From positions 62,001 to 126,000 of the forward strand of contig JAHHHL010000004.1 of NCBI GenBank assembly GCA_019359375.1: a DNA stretch of 64,000 bases, read 5' to 3'. Shown here piece after piece: positions 45,650 through 54,353 of this stretch. Each line of letters starts with the position of its first letter. The stretch's first letter is position 1. The translations under genes were made by a program, and so were the position numbers. This DNA comes from Lyngbya sp. HA4199-MV5. GTDB lineage: Bacteria; Cyanobacteriota; Cyanobacteriia; Leptolyngbyales; Leptolyngbyaceae. The notes under the pieces are model-generated. The model was not told the origin of the DNA. It saw only the letters and a program-made list of their open reading frames with translations, and searched no databases.

Positions 45650-46501
45650 ATGAGCGCAAGCAAGATACCCGAAATCCTGGAGACCTATGAGACCGATCTG
45701 CTGGCAGAGTGGCATCAGGAGTTAGCCACGACCAATGCTCGAAAAGGGTTGATTAAAGAGGCAGAATTACAGGAGGAATGCCGCGAGTTTCTCCGGTTGC
45801 TTCGCATTGCTGTTCAGCAGGGTAGCTTGACCAATGTGCAGGAAACCGTATGGCGAGACGTGCGAGAAATGTTGACGAGTGTTTCACGGACGCGATCGCA
45901 ACAAGGCTTCACGTCATCTGAAACGGCTGCCTTCATCTTTTCGTTTAAGCAACCGTTATTTAAACGTCTGCGGCAGCAATTGCAGGACCCGGTTGAGTTG
46001 GTTGACGTGGTTTGGGAGGCGACCATTTTGCTCGATCGGCTCGGCTTGTTGACGGTAGAGGCGTATCAGAAGGCGCGCGAGGAGGTCATTTTACGGCAGC
46101 AGGAAGAGTTGATGGAATTATCCACCCCTGTTGTGAAGCTTTGGGATGGTATTCTGGCGTTGCCCATCATCGGCACTCTAGATAGCGCCCGTACTCAGGT
46201 GGTTATGGAGTCGTTGTTGCAGAGAATTGTCGAAACGGGGTCAGAAGTTGCCATTATTGACATTACCGGAGTGCCCACCGTTGATACCTTGACGGCTCAG
46301 CATCTCCTCAAAACGGTGACAGCCGCCCGCCTCATGGGAGCCGATTGTATTATCAGCGGCATTCGTCCTCAAATTGCCCAAACGATCGTGTATCTCGGTA
46401 TCGATTTAACTGGCGTGATCACCAAAGCAACTCTCGCCGATGCCCTGCTGACGGCGCTCAAGCGAGTGGGCGCAACCATTACTCGATCGCAAGCCCGGTA
46501 A
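45650..46501 (+). CDS. rsbR: RsbR-like stressosome sensor (RsbRD + STAS)
   Basis: 283 residues. An all-helical N-terminal sensor (about 1-150, ending in EEVILRQQEELMELSTP) of RsbRD type is followed by a STAS domain (about 165-275). IIGTLDSARTQ and IDITGVPTVDTL carry Thr176 and Thr213 near the positions that RsbT phosphorylates in Bacillus RsbRA. RsbR and RsbS build the stressosome, which holds RsbT until stress arrives. It heads the rsb operon; its stop codon lies inside a 109-bp tandem duplication. Confidence 0.9.
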   Translation: MSASKIPEILETYETDLLAEWHQELATTNARKGLIKEAELQEECREFLRLLRIAVQQGSLTNVQETVWRDVREMLTSVSRTRSQQGFTSSETAAFIFSFKQPLFKRLRQQLQDPVELVDVVWEATILLDRLGLLTVEAYQKAREEVILRQQEELMELSTPVVKLWDGILALPIIGTLDSARTQVVMESLLQRIVETGSEVAIIDITGVPTVDTLTAQHLLKTVTAARLMGADCIISGIRPQIAQTIVYLGIDLTGVITKATLADALLTALKRVGATITRSQAR

Positions 46502-46716
46502 ATTGCAAGCCAAATACAGCGATTTTCAAGTAAGTGACGTACAGATCTGTGCAGGGAGTCAGGGAGTCAAGGGAGTCAGGTGTACCTTAGCAAATTGGAA
46601 AACGCTGTAAATTGCAAGCCAAATACAGCGATTTTCAAGTAAGTGACGTACAGAGCCGTGCAGGGAGTCAAGGAGTCAAGGGAGTAAGGTGTACCTCAGC
46701 AAATTGGAAAACGCTG
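46499..46716. repeat. 109-bp tandem duplication between rsbR and rsbS
   Basis: Copies at 46499-46607 and 46608-46716 differ at only a few bases. Both contain AATTGCAAGCCAAATACAGC, GCAGGGAGTCA runs and CAAATTGGAAAACGCTG. A third start (TAACTCGCAAG) follows. The first copy includes the rsbR stop codon. Confidence 0.85.
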
Positions 46717-46750
46717 TAACTCGCAAGTCAAGTGAAAACAGGAGAACCGG

Positions 46751-47164
46751 ATGGAGCGCATTCCCATACTGCAAATGGGCGACTTCTTGCTTGTCACCAT
46801 TCAGGTTGATATGCATGATCAGCTTGCCATCTCCTTGCAGGATGATCTGACTGATCGGATTACTCAGACGTATGCGCGTGGGGTTTTAATTGATATTTCT
46901 ACGTTAGAAATTGTTGATTCGTTTATCGGTCGGATTTTAGGTAATATTGCCAAAATGTCGCGGGTGCTGGGCGCAGAGACGGTTGTTGTGGGAATGCAGC
47001 CTGCGGTGGCAATCACGCTGGTGGAGTTGGGGCTGACGCTGACAAACATTCGCACGGCGCTCAACGTAGAAAAGGGTATGGCGCTGCTGCGATCGTCGCT
47101 CGGTGACAGCATCCCTCAGGTTACGGCTACAAAAGGTGATACCGATGACGATGGAGCAGTCTGA
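46751..47164 (+). CDS. rsbS: RsbS-like STAS anti-sigma antagonist
   Basis: 137 residues, a single STAS domain. IPILQMGDFLLVTIQVDM and DISTLEIVDSFIGRIL carry Ser57 at the site phosphorylated by RsbT in Bacillus RsbS (Ser59 there). The C terminus is longer and acidic (GDTDDDG). Within a stressosome it forms the core with RsbR. It overlaps the rsbT start by 20 bases, which implies translational coupling. Confidence 0.92.
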   Translation: MERIPILQMGDFLLVTIQVDMHDQLAISLQDDLTDRITQTYARGVLIDISTLEIVDSFIGRILGNIAKMSRVLGAETVVVGMQPAVAITLVELGLTLTNIRTALNVEKGMALLRSSLGDSIPQVTATKGDTDDDGAV

Positions 47165-47549
47165 AGTTATCTGCATCCAGTCGTCGGGAGATGTGGTTTT
47201 AGTGAGGCAAGCCGTGCGTCAGGTCGCTGTGACGATCGGTCTGAGCCTGGTTGACCAAACAAAGATCGTGACAGCCGCTAGCGAGTTAGCCCGCAACACC
47301 CTGAATTACGGTGGTGGCGGTACGGTAACGCTAGAAACGCTCCAGCAAGGAGGGCGACGCGGACTGAGACTCACGTTTGAAGATCAGGGACCGGGCATTC
47401 CTGACCTTGACCTGGCGCTTAAAGATGGGTTCACGACGGGCAATGGTCTGGGTATGGGGCTAAGCGGTGCCAAACGCCTTGCCAACGAATTTAAGATCGA
47501 GTCTGTTGCGGGAGAAGGAACACGGGTGACGATCGTCCGCTGGAAGTGA
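47145..47549 (+). CDS. rsbT: RsbT-like serine/threonine kinase
   Basis: 134 residues from the ATG at 47145; the open frame from 47103 runs inside rsbS. A GHKL ATPase domain has the N box TAASELARNTLNYGGGG, G1 EDQGPGIPD and the lid GLGMGLSGAKRLANEF. RsbT phosphorylates RsbS and RsbR, then leaves the stressosome to switch its downstream partner. No RsbU gene is found; the next gene instead has an RsbX-like phosphatase domain. Confidence 0.92.
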   Translation: MTMEQSEVICIQSSGDVVLVRQAVRQVAVTIGLSLVDQTKIVTAASELARNTLNYGGGGTVTLETLQQGGRRGLRLTFEDQGPGIPDLDLALKDGFTTGNGLGMGLSGAKRLANEFKIESVAGEGTRVTIVRWK

Positions 47550-47630
47550 CGAAAGCATGGAGGAGATGGAGCGTTAGGAGGATGAGCAGTCTGGGCGGCT
47601 CGATCTATGCTTGCGAAGTGGTTAGAGACG

Positions 47631-47786
47631 TTAAGGATCGTGGATTTATTTAAGGTGTCATTCTCTGCGTAGGGGCGTGGCAGGCGGTAGACAAGGTTTG
47701 CCTTCGCCTAGAGACATCTGCGCCTGCCGCGCCCGTACAACGAAAAGGCTGAGGTTGTCGAAGTTATTTAATTCACGATTCTAAGG
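47631..47786. repeat. Nested inverted-repeat element (MITE-like) after rsbT
   Basis: The outer arms TTAAGGATCGTGGATTTATTTAA (47631-47653, split as TTAAGGATCGTGG and ATTTATTTAA) and TTATTTAATTCACGATTCTAAGG (47764-47786, split as TTATTTAATTC and ACGATTCTAAGG) are imperfect inverted repeats. The inner arms GTAGGGGCGTGGCAGGCG (47669-47686) and CGCCTGCCGCGCCCGTAC (47721-47738) pair closely. Confidence 0.65.
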
Positions 47787-47815
47787 ATGTTGGAGCCTGT
47801 AAAGATGACAAATGC

Positions 47816-48820
47816 ATGAAAGAATCGATCGCCGTTGTAATTACCGAATCCAGTCAGACAGGAGAAGCACGGCGAGCAGCGTTGGCATTGTCCAATCGTC
47901 TTGGCTTCAATGAATTAGAGCGAAGTAAAGTGGGCATTGTGGTTACTGAGCTTGCCAACAACCTCGTGCAGCACACAGATGGCGGTAACATTTTGCTGCG
48001 TGCGATCGAGCACCAGTCTACCGCTGGCATTGAAATCTTAGCGCTGGATCAAGGACGAGGGATGGTGGATGTGGAAGCGTGCCTGCAAGATGGCTTTTCT
48101 ACAGGGGGCACCGCAGGCAATGGACTGGGTGCCATTCATCGCCTCTCTAGCCTCTTTGAAATCTACGCCCCTCCCACTAAGGGCACCGCCATCCTGACGC
48201 ATCTCTGGGCAGATTCACGCCATCCACCTGCAAACACGCTAGAAGTGGGTGGTGTGTGTTTACCAAAGCTGGGAGAAACGGTTTCGGGTGATGCCTGGAC
48301 GTGCCAAAGAGAGCCTCATCGTTACCTGCTGCTTGTAGTGGATGGGTTGGGTCATGGACCGGCTGCTGCCATTGCCGCCTCTGCCGCCCTGAGAGCGTTT
48401 CAGGAACATCACGCGCGATCGCCCCGCGCCATCATCGAAGCGGCTCATGCTGCCCTACGAAGCACTAGAGGAGCCGCACTCGCGATCGCCGAAATTGACT
48501 TTGAGCAGCAGTTAGTGCGGTTTGCTGGCATTGGCAATATTGCCGCGAGTCTTTCTTCTGCCACTGAACACCGCAATTTAGTCTCTTACAATGGCACTGT
48601 TGGGCATGAGGTTCGCAAAGTTCAGGAGTTTACCTATCCCTGGTACAAGAATGGACTGTTGATTATGCATTCCGATGGTCTGGGCAGTCAGTGGAAGCTC
48701 GATCGCTACCCAGGTCTGAGCCAAAAACATCCCAGTCTGATCGCAGGCGTGCTATACCGAGATTTTCATCGCGATCGTGACGATGTAACCGTCTTAGTTG
48801 CCAAAGGAATCGGTGTATGA
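47816..48820 (+). CDS. GHKL ATPase fused to RsbX/PP2C-like phosphatase
   Basis: 334 residues. Residues 1-135 are a second RsbT/RsbW-type GHKL domain (TELANNLVQHTDGG, DQGRGMVD, GNGLGAIHRLSSLFE). Residues 140-334 are a SpoIIE/PP2C-type phosphatase (GETVSGDAW, LLLVVDGLGHGPAAAIAA, LIMHSDGL, RDDVTVLVAK) like RsbX, which dephosphorylates RsbS and RsbR and resets the stressosome. The fusion places kinase-like and phosphatase activities in one chain. It overlaps the next gene by 4 bases (ATGA). Confidence 0.88.
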   Translation: MKESIAVVITESSQTGEARRAALALSNRLGFNELERSKVGIVVTELANNLVQHTDGGNILLRAIEHQSTAGIEILALDQGRGMVDVEACLQDGFSTGGTAGNGLGAIHRLSSLFEIYAPPTKGTAILTHLWADSRHPPANTLEVGGVCLPKLGETVSGDAWTCQREPHRYLLLVVDGLGHGPAAAIAASAALRAFQEHHARSPRAIIEAAHAALRSTRGAALAIAEIDFEQQLVRFAGIGNIAASLSSATEHRNLVSYNGTVGHEVRKVQEFTYPWYKNGLLIMHSDGLGSQWKLDRYPGLSQKHPSLIAGVLYRDFHRDRDDVTVLVAKGIGV

Positions 48821-50937
48821 CAACCCTTCTCACCCTTGAAGTGCACTACGAGCAGGATGTGGTGCAAGCCCGTCAGCGCACCCGTGAGCTTGCCGAGCAG
48901 TTGGGCTTTGACACTCAAGAGCAGGTACGTCTGGCAACTGCTGTGTCAGAGCTAGTTCGCAACGCGTTCCAATACGCGGGAGGCGGCACGGTTGCCTATG
49001 CTGTAGAACGCGATCCGCAGATGTTTCTCATTCGGGTGCATGATCAGGGCAAGGGCATTCCCCATCTTGCTGACGTTTTGGCTGGACGCTACACCTCTTC
49101 TACAGGCATGGGAGTGGGGCTTGTTGGCACTCGCAGGCTTATGGATGTCTTTGAGATTGAATCGGTGCCAGACCAGGGAACCACCGTCTTGGTGGGTAAA
49201 CCCTTACCGAAGCGGGCACCAGCCTTGTCAGCTTCACAGTTGAAGCAGGTGCGGGACGTGGTGATGGCGCGATCGCCCCAAAACCCCTACGACGAAATTC
49301 AGCGGCAAAACCAGGAACTACTGCGGGCAATGGCAGATTTGCGAAAGCGCGAGGACGAACTGACGCAGCTCAATCAAGAATTAGAAGACACCAATCGCGG
49401 TGTGGTTGCCCTCTACGCCGAACTGGACGAGAAGGCAAGCTCTCTACAGCAAGCCAATGAGCTGAAAACCCGCTTTCTCTCAAATATGAGCCACGAATTT
49501 CGCACCCCGCTCAACTCCATTCTCTCGCTCTCGCGGATGCTGCTGTCTCGGCTGGATGGCGACCTGACGACAGAGCAAGAAACGCAAGTCACCTTCATTC
49601 AGCGTGCGGCAGATGGCTTGTCTGAGCTGGTCAACGATCTGCTAGATCTCGCTAAGGTCGAGGCGGGCAAAATTGAGGTGCGACCCAGTGCGTTTGAAGT
49701 CAGCGACTTGTTTGGCACTCTAAGAGGGATGCTGCGCCCCTTATTGGTGGAAGGAGCCTCTGTGGCGCTCGTCTTTGAGGCACCGGATGACTTGCCAACG
49801 CTCTACAGCGATGAGGGTAAAGTCGCCCAAATCATCCGAAATTTTATCTCCAATGCGCTCAAGTTTACGGAGCAGGGAGAAGTGCGTGTGTCGGCTCAAC
49901 GAACCGATGAGACGATGACGCTCTCGGTGTCTGACACGGGCATTGGTCTTACACCTGAAGATCAGGAGCGCATTTTTGAGGATTTCGTTCAGGTTGAATC
50001 TCATCTCCAAAAGCAGGTCAAAGGGACAGGATTAGGATTGCCGTTATCGCGTAAGCTAGCAGAGCTTTTGGGTGGTAGTCTTTCGGTGCATAGCCAAGCA
50101 GGACAGGGGTCTACGTTTGCAGTCACGCTGCCGATCGTCTACCCCCACGCCACCGAACTACCCGCTCAACTACAACCGATCGCGCCACTAAAAATCGATC
50201 ATCTTCCCATTCTTGCCGTTGAAGACCACACCGAAACGCTCTTCATCTATGAGAAGCATTTGCACGCGTCGCGCTATCAACTGCTTGCCGCCCGTACTCT
50301 AGCAGAAGCGAGGCAAGCCTTACAGCAACAGCGACCAGCGGCGATCGTGCTCGATATTTTGCTCGACGGGCAAAACGGCTGGACGTTTCTGCGAGAGCTT
50401 AAAAGCGATGAAACAACCCGCGATATTCCTGTAATCGTCATTACGGTCGTTGACAACGAGAAGCAGGCGGTAACATTGGGAGCGGATGGGTTTCTAATTA
50501 AGCCTGTAGAAAGATTGCCCTTGCTTAAAAAAATTAATACGCTAATCAGTCAAGGTAACCCCCAAACGCTCTTATTGATTGACGATGACCCAACCTATCG
50601 CTATATGGTGAAGCAGTTGCTAGCAGACACTCCGTTACAGTTTTTTGAAGCCGCGAGTGGGCAAGAAGGATTCGCGCTGGCAGAAAGCGAACAGCCAACA
50701 GCAATCGTGCTTGACCTGGAGATGCCTGAAGTCAGCGGGTTTGATGTGCTCGATCGGCTCAAGCACAATGCCCTTACTCAGTCGATCCCGGTGATTGTTC
50801 ACTCTTCTAGCCAGCTAAGTGCAGTAGCGCAAAGCCGTCTAGCAACCCAGAGTCTTGCTATTCTCTCAAAAGAAACAACAGCAACTGACCAACTTCGAGA
50901 CACACTCATCAAAGCCGGACTGGTTCTGGATGCTTAA
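48817..50937 (+). CDS. RsbW/RsbT-like GHKL - histidine kinase - two receivers
   Basis: 706 residues. Residues 1-135 are a GHKL anti-sigma-type domain (VSELVRNAFQYAGGGT, DQGKGIPH). A coiled coil (165-225) follows, then HisKA with NMSHEFRTPLNS near residue 225 and HATPase with NFISNALKFTEQG and GTGLGLPLSRK. Two receivers follow, with acceptor Asp in VLDILLDG (first) and VLDLEMPEVSG (second). The C-terminal receiver lacks a normal KP loop (SKETTATD). The first domain suggests that the stressosome switches this kinase directly, in place of a sigma factor pathway (inference). It starts inside the stop of the previous gene and is 5 bases from the next. Confidence 0.87.
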   Translation: MTTLLTLEVHYEQDVVQARQRTRELAEQLGFDTQEQVRLATAVSELVRNAFQYAGGGTVAYAVERDPQMFLIRVHDQGKGIPHLADVLAGRYTSSTGMGVGLVGTRRLMDVFEIESVPDQGTTVLVGKPLPKRAPALSASQLKQVRDVVMARSPQNPYDEIQRQNQELLRAMADLRKREDELTQLNQELEDTNRGVVALYAELDEKASSLQQANELKTRFLSNMSHEFRTPLNSILSLSRMLLSRLDGDLTTEQETQVTFIQRAADGLSELVNDLLDLAKVEAGKIEVRPSAFEVSDLFGTLRGMLRPLLVEGASVALVFEAPDDLPTLYSDEGKVAQIIRNFISNALKFTEQGEVRVSAQRTDETMTLSVSDTGIGLTPEDQERIFEDFVQVESHLQKQVKGTGLGLPLSRKLAELLGGSLSVHSQAGQGSTFAVTLPIVYPHATELPAQLQPIAPLKIDHLPILAVEDHTETLFIYEKHLHASRYQLLAARTLAEARQALQQQRPAAIVLDILLDGQNGWTFLRELKSDETTRDIPVIVITVVDNEKQAVTLGADGFLIKPVERLPLLKKINTLISQGNPQTLLLIDDDPTYRYMVKQLLADTPLQFFEAASGQEGFALAESEQPTAIVLDLEMPEVSGFDVLDRLKHNALTQSIPVIVHSSSQLSAVAQSRLATQSLAILSKETTATDQLRDTLIKAGLVLDA

Positions 50938-50942
50938 GAGAG

Positions 50943-53480
50943 ATGCCCATGTCTGAACCGCAAGTCACTATTGTGCACGTTGATGATAACGAAGCCACTC
51001 GTTACGTGGTAAGTCGGATCCTGCAAAGGGCAGGCTTTGCGGTAATAGAAGCGGCAACCGGGGCTACGGGCTTAGCCGCGATCGCCACTCATCAGCCTGA
51101 CCTGGTAATTTTAGATGTTCAACTGCCAGACTTGAGCGGTTTTGAGGTCTGTCGCCAGGTGAAAGCAAACCCGGAAACAGCGTCTCTTCCAGTGCTGCAT
51201 CTGTCTGCGACATTTATTCAAAGCCAGGACAAAGCCGAAGGGTTAGATAGCGGGGCGGATGCCTATATTGCGCAACCCGTTGAACCGATCGAATTGCTTG
51301 CCACGGTGCGATCGCTGCTACGCATTCGACAAGCCGAGGAAACGGCTCTGTTGTCAGCAAGGGAGTGGCAGACCACCTTTGATTCGATCAACGATGGCGT
51401 GTGTTTGGTGGATCAGGAGGGCAAAATTCTGCGCTGCAATTGGGCGATGAGTCGGCTTTTTGGTAAGCCTGATCACGAAATAGTGGGCTGTGCTCATCAT
51501 GAGTTGATGCTTGCCTCTCTGGGAGCGGGTAACGGTTCCTGCTTTCGCCGTGCCAAAGAAACGCATCAGCGCCAGACGATAGAACTCCAGACAAGGGAAC
51601 GGTGGTTTGCCAAAACGATGGACCCTGTATTGGACGAGCAGGGAGTGTTTACGGGTGCCGTTTTTATCCTGTCAGACATCACCGAAGCCAAGCGCGAGGA
51701 AGCTGTTCGCAAGCAAGCAGAAGCCGCGTTGCGAGAAAGTGAAGCGCTCAGGCAACGCATTCTAGAGAGCAGTAAAGATTGCATCAAAGTTTTATCGCTA
51801 GACGGACGGCTGCTTTACGTAAACAAAGGCGGACTGCAACTTCTAGAAGTGGAGGATCCGTCATCGTTGCTCCATACCGAATGGCTTAGTTTTTGGCAGG
51901 GCGAGGAAAAGGAGACGGCAAAGGGCGCGATCGCTGCCGCCAAAGCGGGTGGTGTCGGGAAGTTTCAGGGCTATTCCCCTACAGTCAAGGGTACCCCAAA
52001 ATGGTGGGATGTGCTGGTGACTCCCGTTGAGGATGCATCGGGTCAGGTGGCACAACTCCTGGTTGTCTCACGGGATATGACAAAGCAGAGGCAAGCAGAT
52101 GCCGAACGCGAACAATTGCTGCTGCGTGAGCAAGCGGCTCGTGAACAAGCGGAGACAGCCAATCGGATCAAAGATGAGTTTCTCGCCGTGTTGTCCCATG
52201 AATTGCGATCGCCCCTGAATCCCATTTTGGGGTGGGCAAGAATTCTCCAGACAAATCGGCAGGATGCAGGTAGAACGCAATACGCCCTGGAGACGATCGA
52301 GCGGAATGCCAAACTACAGGCGCAGCTTATTGAAGATTTGCTGGATGTCTCCCGCATTTTGCAAGGCAAGTTGAGTTTGAACAAAGGATCGATCGAGTTA
52401 GCCTTCATCATTGAAGCAGCCCTTGAAACCGTGCGACTTGCCGCTGAAGTTAAAACCATTCAAATTCACACCAGGCTAGAGCCAAACGTGGGGCAGGTGT
52501 TGGGCGACTCCAGCCGTCTACAACAAATTGTGTGGAATCTGCTTGCCAATGCCGTTAAATTTACCCCCCACGGCGGTTACATTGAGGTGCTGCTAGAACA
52601 GGTTGAGGAAGAGCACCCAGGAGAAAAAGAGACGAAAAGAACAAGTAGGGCAGAGGGTGGCGAGCACTGCTATGTCTGCTCCTCACTTCCTACACCCCAC
52701 ACCCCAGACCGTTCGGCTGAGTGGGCTTCGAGTGAGCCTCAGCCGAACTCCTCACGTCGAAGCCCCACACGCCACGCCCCTTCTTACGCTCAAATTACCA
52801 TCAGAGATACAGGCAAAGGCATTGCCCCTGACTTTTTGCCTTACGTCTTTGACTATTTTCGGCAGGCGGATAGTACCACGACGCGCAAATTTGGCGGGTT
52901 GGGGTTGGGGTTGGCGATCGTGCGTCATCTGGTGGAGCTACACGGTGGCACTGTACACGTCACCAGCCCTGGAGAAGGACAGGGTGCCACGTTTGTCATT
53001 CAGTTTCCCAGCGTGGCAGCTTCAAAGCAACATCAAGGCAGTCTCTCGTCTACCCCTGATGCAGAGCTGAATCTTCAGAACTTAAACGTGCTGTTTGTAG
53101 ACGACGATCGCGATTCGCGGGAGTTGATTACCTTTTTGCTCAGGCAGCACGGTGCCAGCGTGACAGAAGTTGCCTCAGCCAGTGAAGCCCTGAGCCGCTT
53201 GAGCGAAGCAACCTTCGACTTGCTGATCAGCGATATTGGCATGCCCACGATGGATGGCTACGCGTTAATGCGTCACATTAGGGCACAAACGCCTGAGCAG
53301 GGAGGCGGCATTCTGGCGATCGCCCTGACCGCGTATGCGGGCGAGATGGATCAGCAGCAAGCGTTAGGCGCAGGGTTTCAGAAGCACCTGACAAAACCCG
53401 TAGAGCCAGAGCTTCTCATGCAAACAATCAGGACGTTTACGGAAAGGAGCCGCGAGGCTTACCACCTAGAACACTCATAA
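50943..53480 (+). CDS. Hybrid kinase: receiver - PAS - PAS - HisKA/HATPase - receiver
   Basis: 845 residues. The first receiver (10-125) has the acceptor in VILDVQLPDLSG. Two PAS domains (about 140-250 and 260-385) end with ILSDITEAKR and SRDMTKQRQ. HisKA has LSHELRSPLNPI near 415. The HATPase has NLLANAVKFTPHGG and then, before ITIRDTGKGI, a 60-residue low-complexity insert (about 552-616). FGGLGLGLAIVRHLV closes the ATPase. The last receiver (715-835) has the acceptor in LLISDIGMPTMDG. It is the third signalling gene read through from rsbR. Confidence 0.88.
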   Translation: MPMSEPQVTIVHVDDNEATRYVVSRILQRAGFAVIEAATGATGLAAIATHQPDLVILDVQLPDLSGFEVCRQVKANPETASLPVLHLSATFIQSQDKAEGLDSGADAYIAQPVEPIELLATVRSLLRIRQAEETALLSAREWQTTFDSINDGVCLVDQEGKILRCNWAMSRLFGKPDHEIVGCAHHELMLASLGAGNGSCFRRAKETHQRQTIELQTRERWFAKTMDPVLDEQGVFTGAVFILSDITEAKREEAVRKQAEAALRESEALRQRILESSKDCIKVLSLDGRLLYVNKGGLQLLEVEDPSSLLHTEWLSFWQGEEKETAKGAIAAAKAGGVGKFQGYSPTVKGTPKWWDVLVTPVEDASGQVAQLLVVSRDMTKQRQADAEREQLLLREQAAREQAETANRIKDEFLAVLSHELRSPLNPILGWARILQTNRQDAGRTQYALETIERNAKLQAQLIEDLLDVSRILQGKLSLNKGSIELAFIIEAALETVRLAAEVKTIQIHTRLEPNVGQVLGDSSRLQQIVWNLLANAVKFTPHGGYIEVLLEQVEEEHPGEKETKRTSRAEGGEHCYVCSSLPTPHTPDRSAEWASSEPQPNSSRRSPTRHAPSYAQITIRDTGKGIAPDFLPYVFDYFRQADSTTTRKFGGLGLGLAIVRHLVELHGGTVHVTSPGEGQGATFVIQFPSVAASKQHQGSLSSTPDAELNLQNLNVLFVDDDRDSRELITFLLRQHGASVTEVASASEALSRLSEATFDLLISDIGMPTMDGYALMRHIRAQTPEQGGGILAIALTAYAGEMDQQQALGAGFQKHLTKPVEPELLMQTIRTFTERSREAYHLEHS
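52600..52788. repeat. Repeat-derived insert in the kinase ATPase domain
   Basis: The insert reads as purine-rich words, then CCCCACACCCC, then two overlapping hairpins: GTTCGGCTGAG (52711-52721) with CTCAGCCGAAC (52738-52748), and CTTCGAGTGAG with CTCACGTCGAAG. GTTCGGCTGAG hairpins look like a REP-type mobile repeat. The frame stays open. Confidence 0.7.
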
Positions 53481-53496
53481 GTTGGACTGACGCATT

Positions 53497-53700
53497 TTGA
53501 CTAAAACCTCGGAGGTTTACAGCAATTTTTGTTTGAATAAACCACATCAAAGAGTGTGAGCGTCTCGCTCACGGACGCGAGCAAGATGTAAGTGCAAAGC
53601 ACTCGCTTCGCGTACGCACTGTGGCTAACCGATGTGACAACCGCTATAAGCCATACCGTTGGTCGTCATGCTTAATGCTTGACTAAACCTCTGAGGTTTG
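53497..53700. repeat. Cluster of hairpins bounded by AAACCTCNGAGGTTT palindromes
   Basis: AAACCTC-G-GAGGTTT (53504-53518) and AAACCTC-T-GAGGTTT (53685-53699) sit at both ends. GTGAGCG-TCT-CGCTCAC (53556-53572) and an AGTGC-AAA-GCACT stem lie between them. It separates the converging kinase gene and the small gene at 53709. The end palindromes could terminate transcription or be element ends. Confidence 0.5.
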
Positions 53701-53708
53701 CGTAAGCC

Positions 53709-54077
53709 CTATTCATGATCCTGCTGTGTCTTCAGATCTGCCATGAGGAGATTGATGCGCTCAGCCACATCCGCTTTGCCGTCTGGGTCTGATTCACGTA
53801 GAAAAACATCCAGAATAAACCAGCGACACAGATCAGGATTGATCTGCACCAACCGAAGAATGACCCCGTTCAGCACCTCTGTCGTCAAATTATCAGGCAA
53901 GCGCCGTAACTCGTCCCGAATCACTAGGGCATTTTCAAGCTCCTGCGTCTGATAAGCGCTCACAACAGCCTTTACAACTGCCTCAATCAAGTCATCCAGG
54001 TTGACGGTTACATCGTCCATGCTACGTGTCAGGTTTTTTGAGCCGATCGGTAAAGACCTCATGGTAATTTGAATCAC
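53709..54077 (-). CDS. Hypothetical protein, about 100-122 residues
   Basis: The start is uncertain: GTG at 54077, or ATG at 54062 or 54020. The helical sequence VNLDDLIEAVVKAVVSAYQ, LRRLPDNLTTEVLNGVILRL and a Trp-containing RWFILDVFLRE (in part) suggest a small soluble alpha protein. The family was not recognised. It is the only antisense gene between two long signalling genes, divergent from the HAMP-array kinase, and could be a small regulator or a free-standing helical partner. Confidence 0.5.
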   Translation of the reverse strand: MIQITMRSLPIGSKNLTRSMDDVTVNLDDLIEAVVKAVVSAYQTQELENALVIRDELRRLPDNLTTEVLNGVILRLVQINPDLCRWFILDVFLRESDPDGKADVAERINLLMADLKTQQDHE

Positions 54078-54353
54078 TGCGTTTGCCTACTCCCTCATGG
54101 TTGCTCACTTGCGGGTGGTAGTACTGTCCTGTGCAACCAGACCAACCAACGCTCGTTAACCCCTGAAACGGTTGGTGAATGGCTCTTCATCCTCTACCCT
54201 AAGACAGACCCTCTTCGATCGAAGACTCCACCATAATGAGTACTGATCACCCATCCCGTGGCTTAGCTTCAGGTTAAGCGCTGCTCTACCCCATCAGCAT
54301 TCAATGCTGCCATCCTCTGTAACAGTCACTTCACCTGCTAGAAGGATTTTGTC

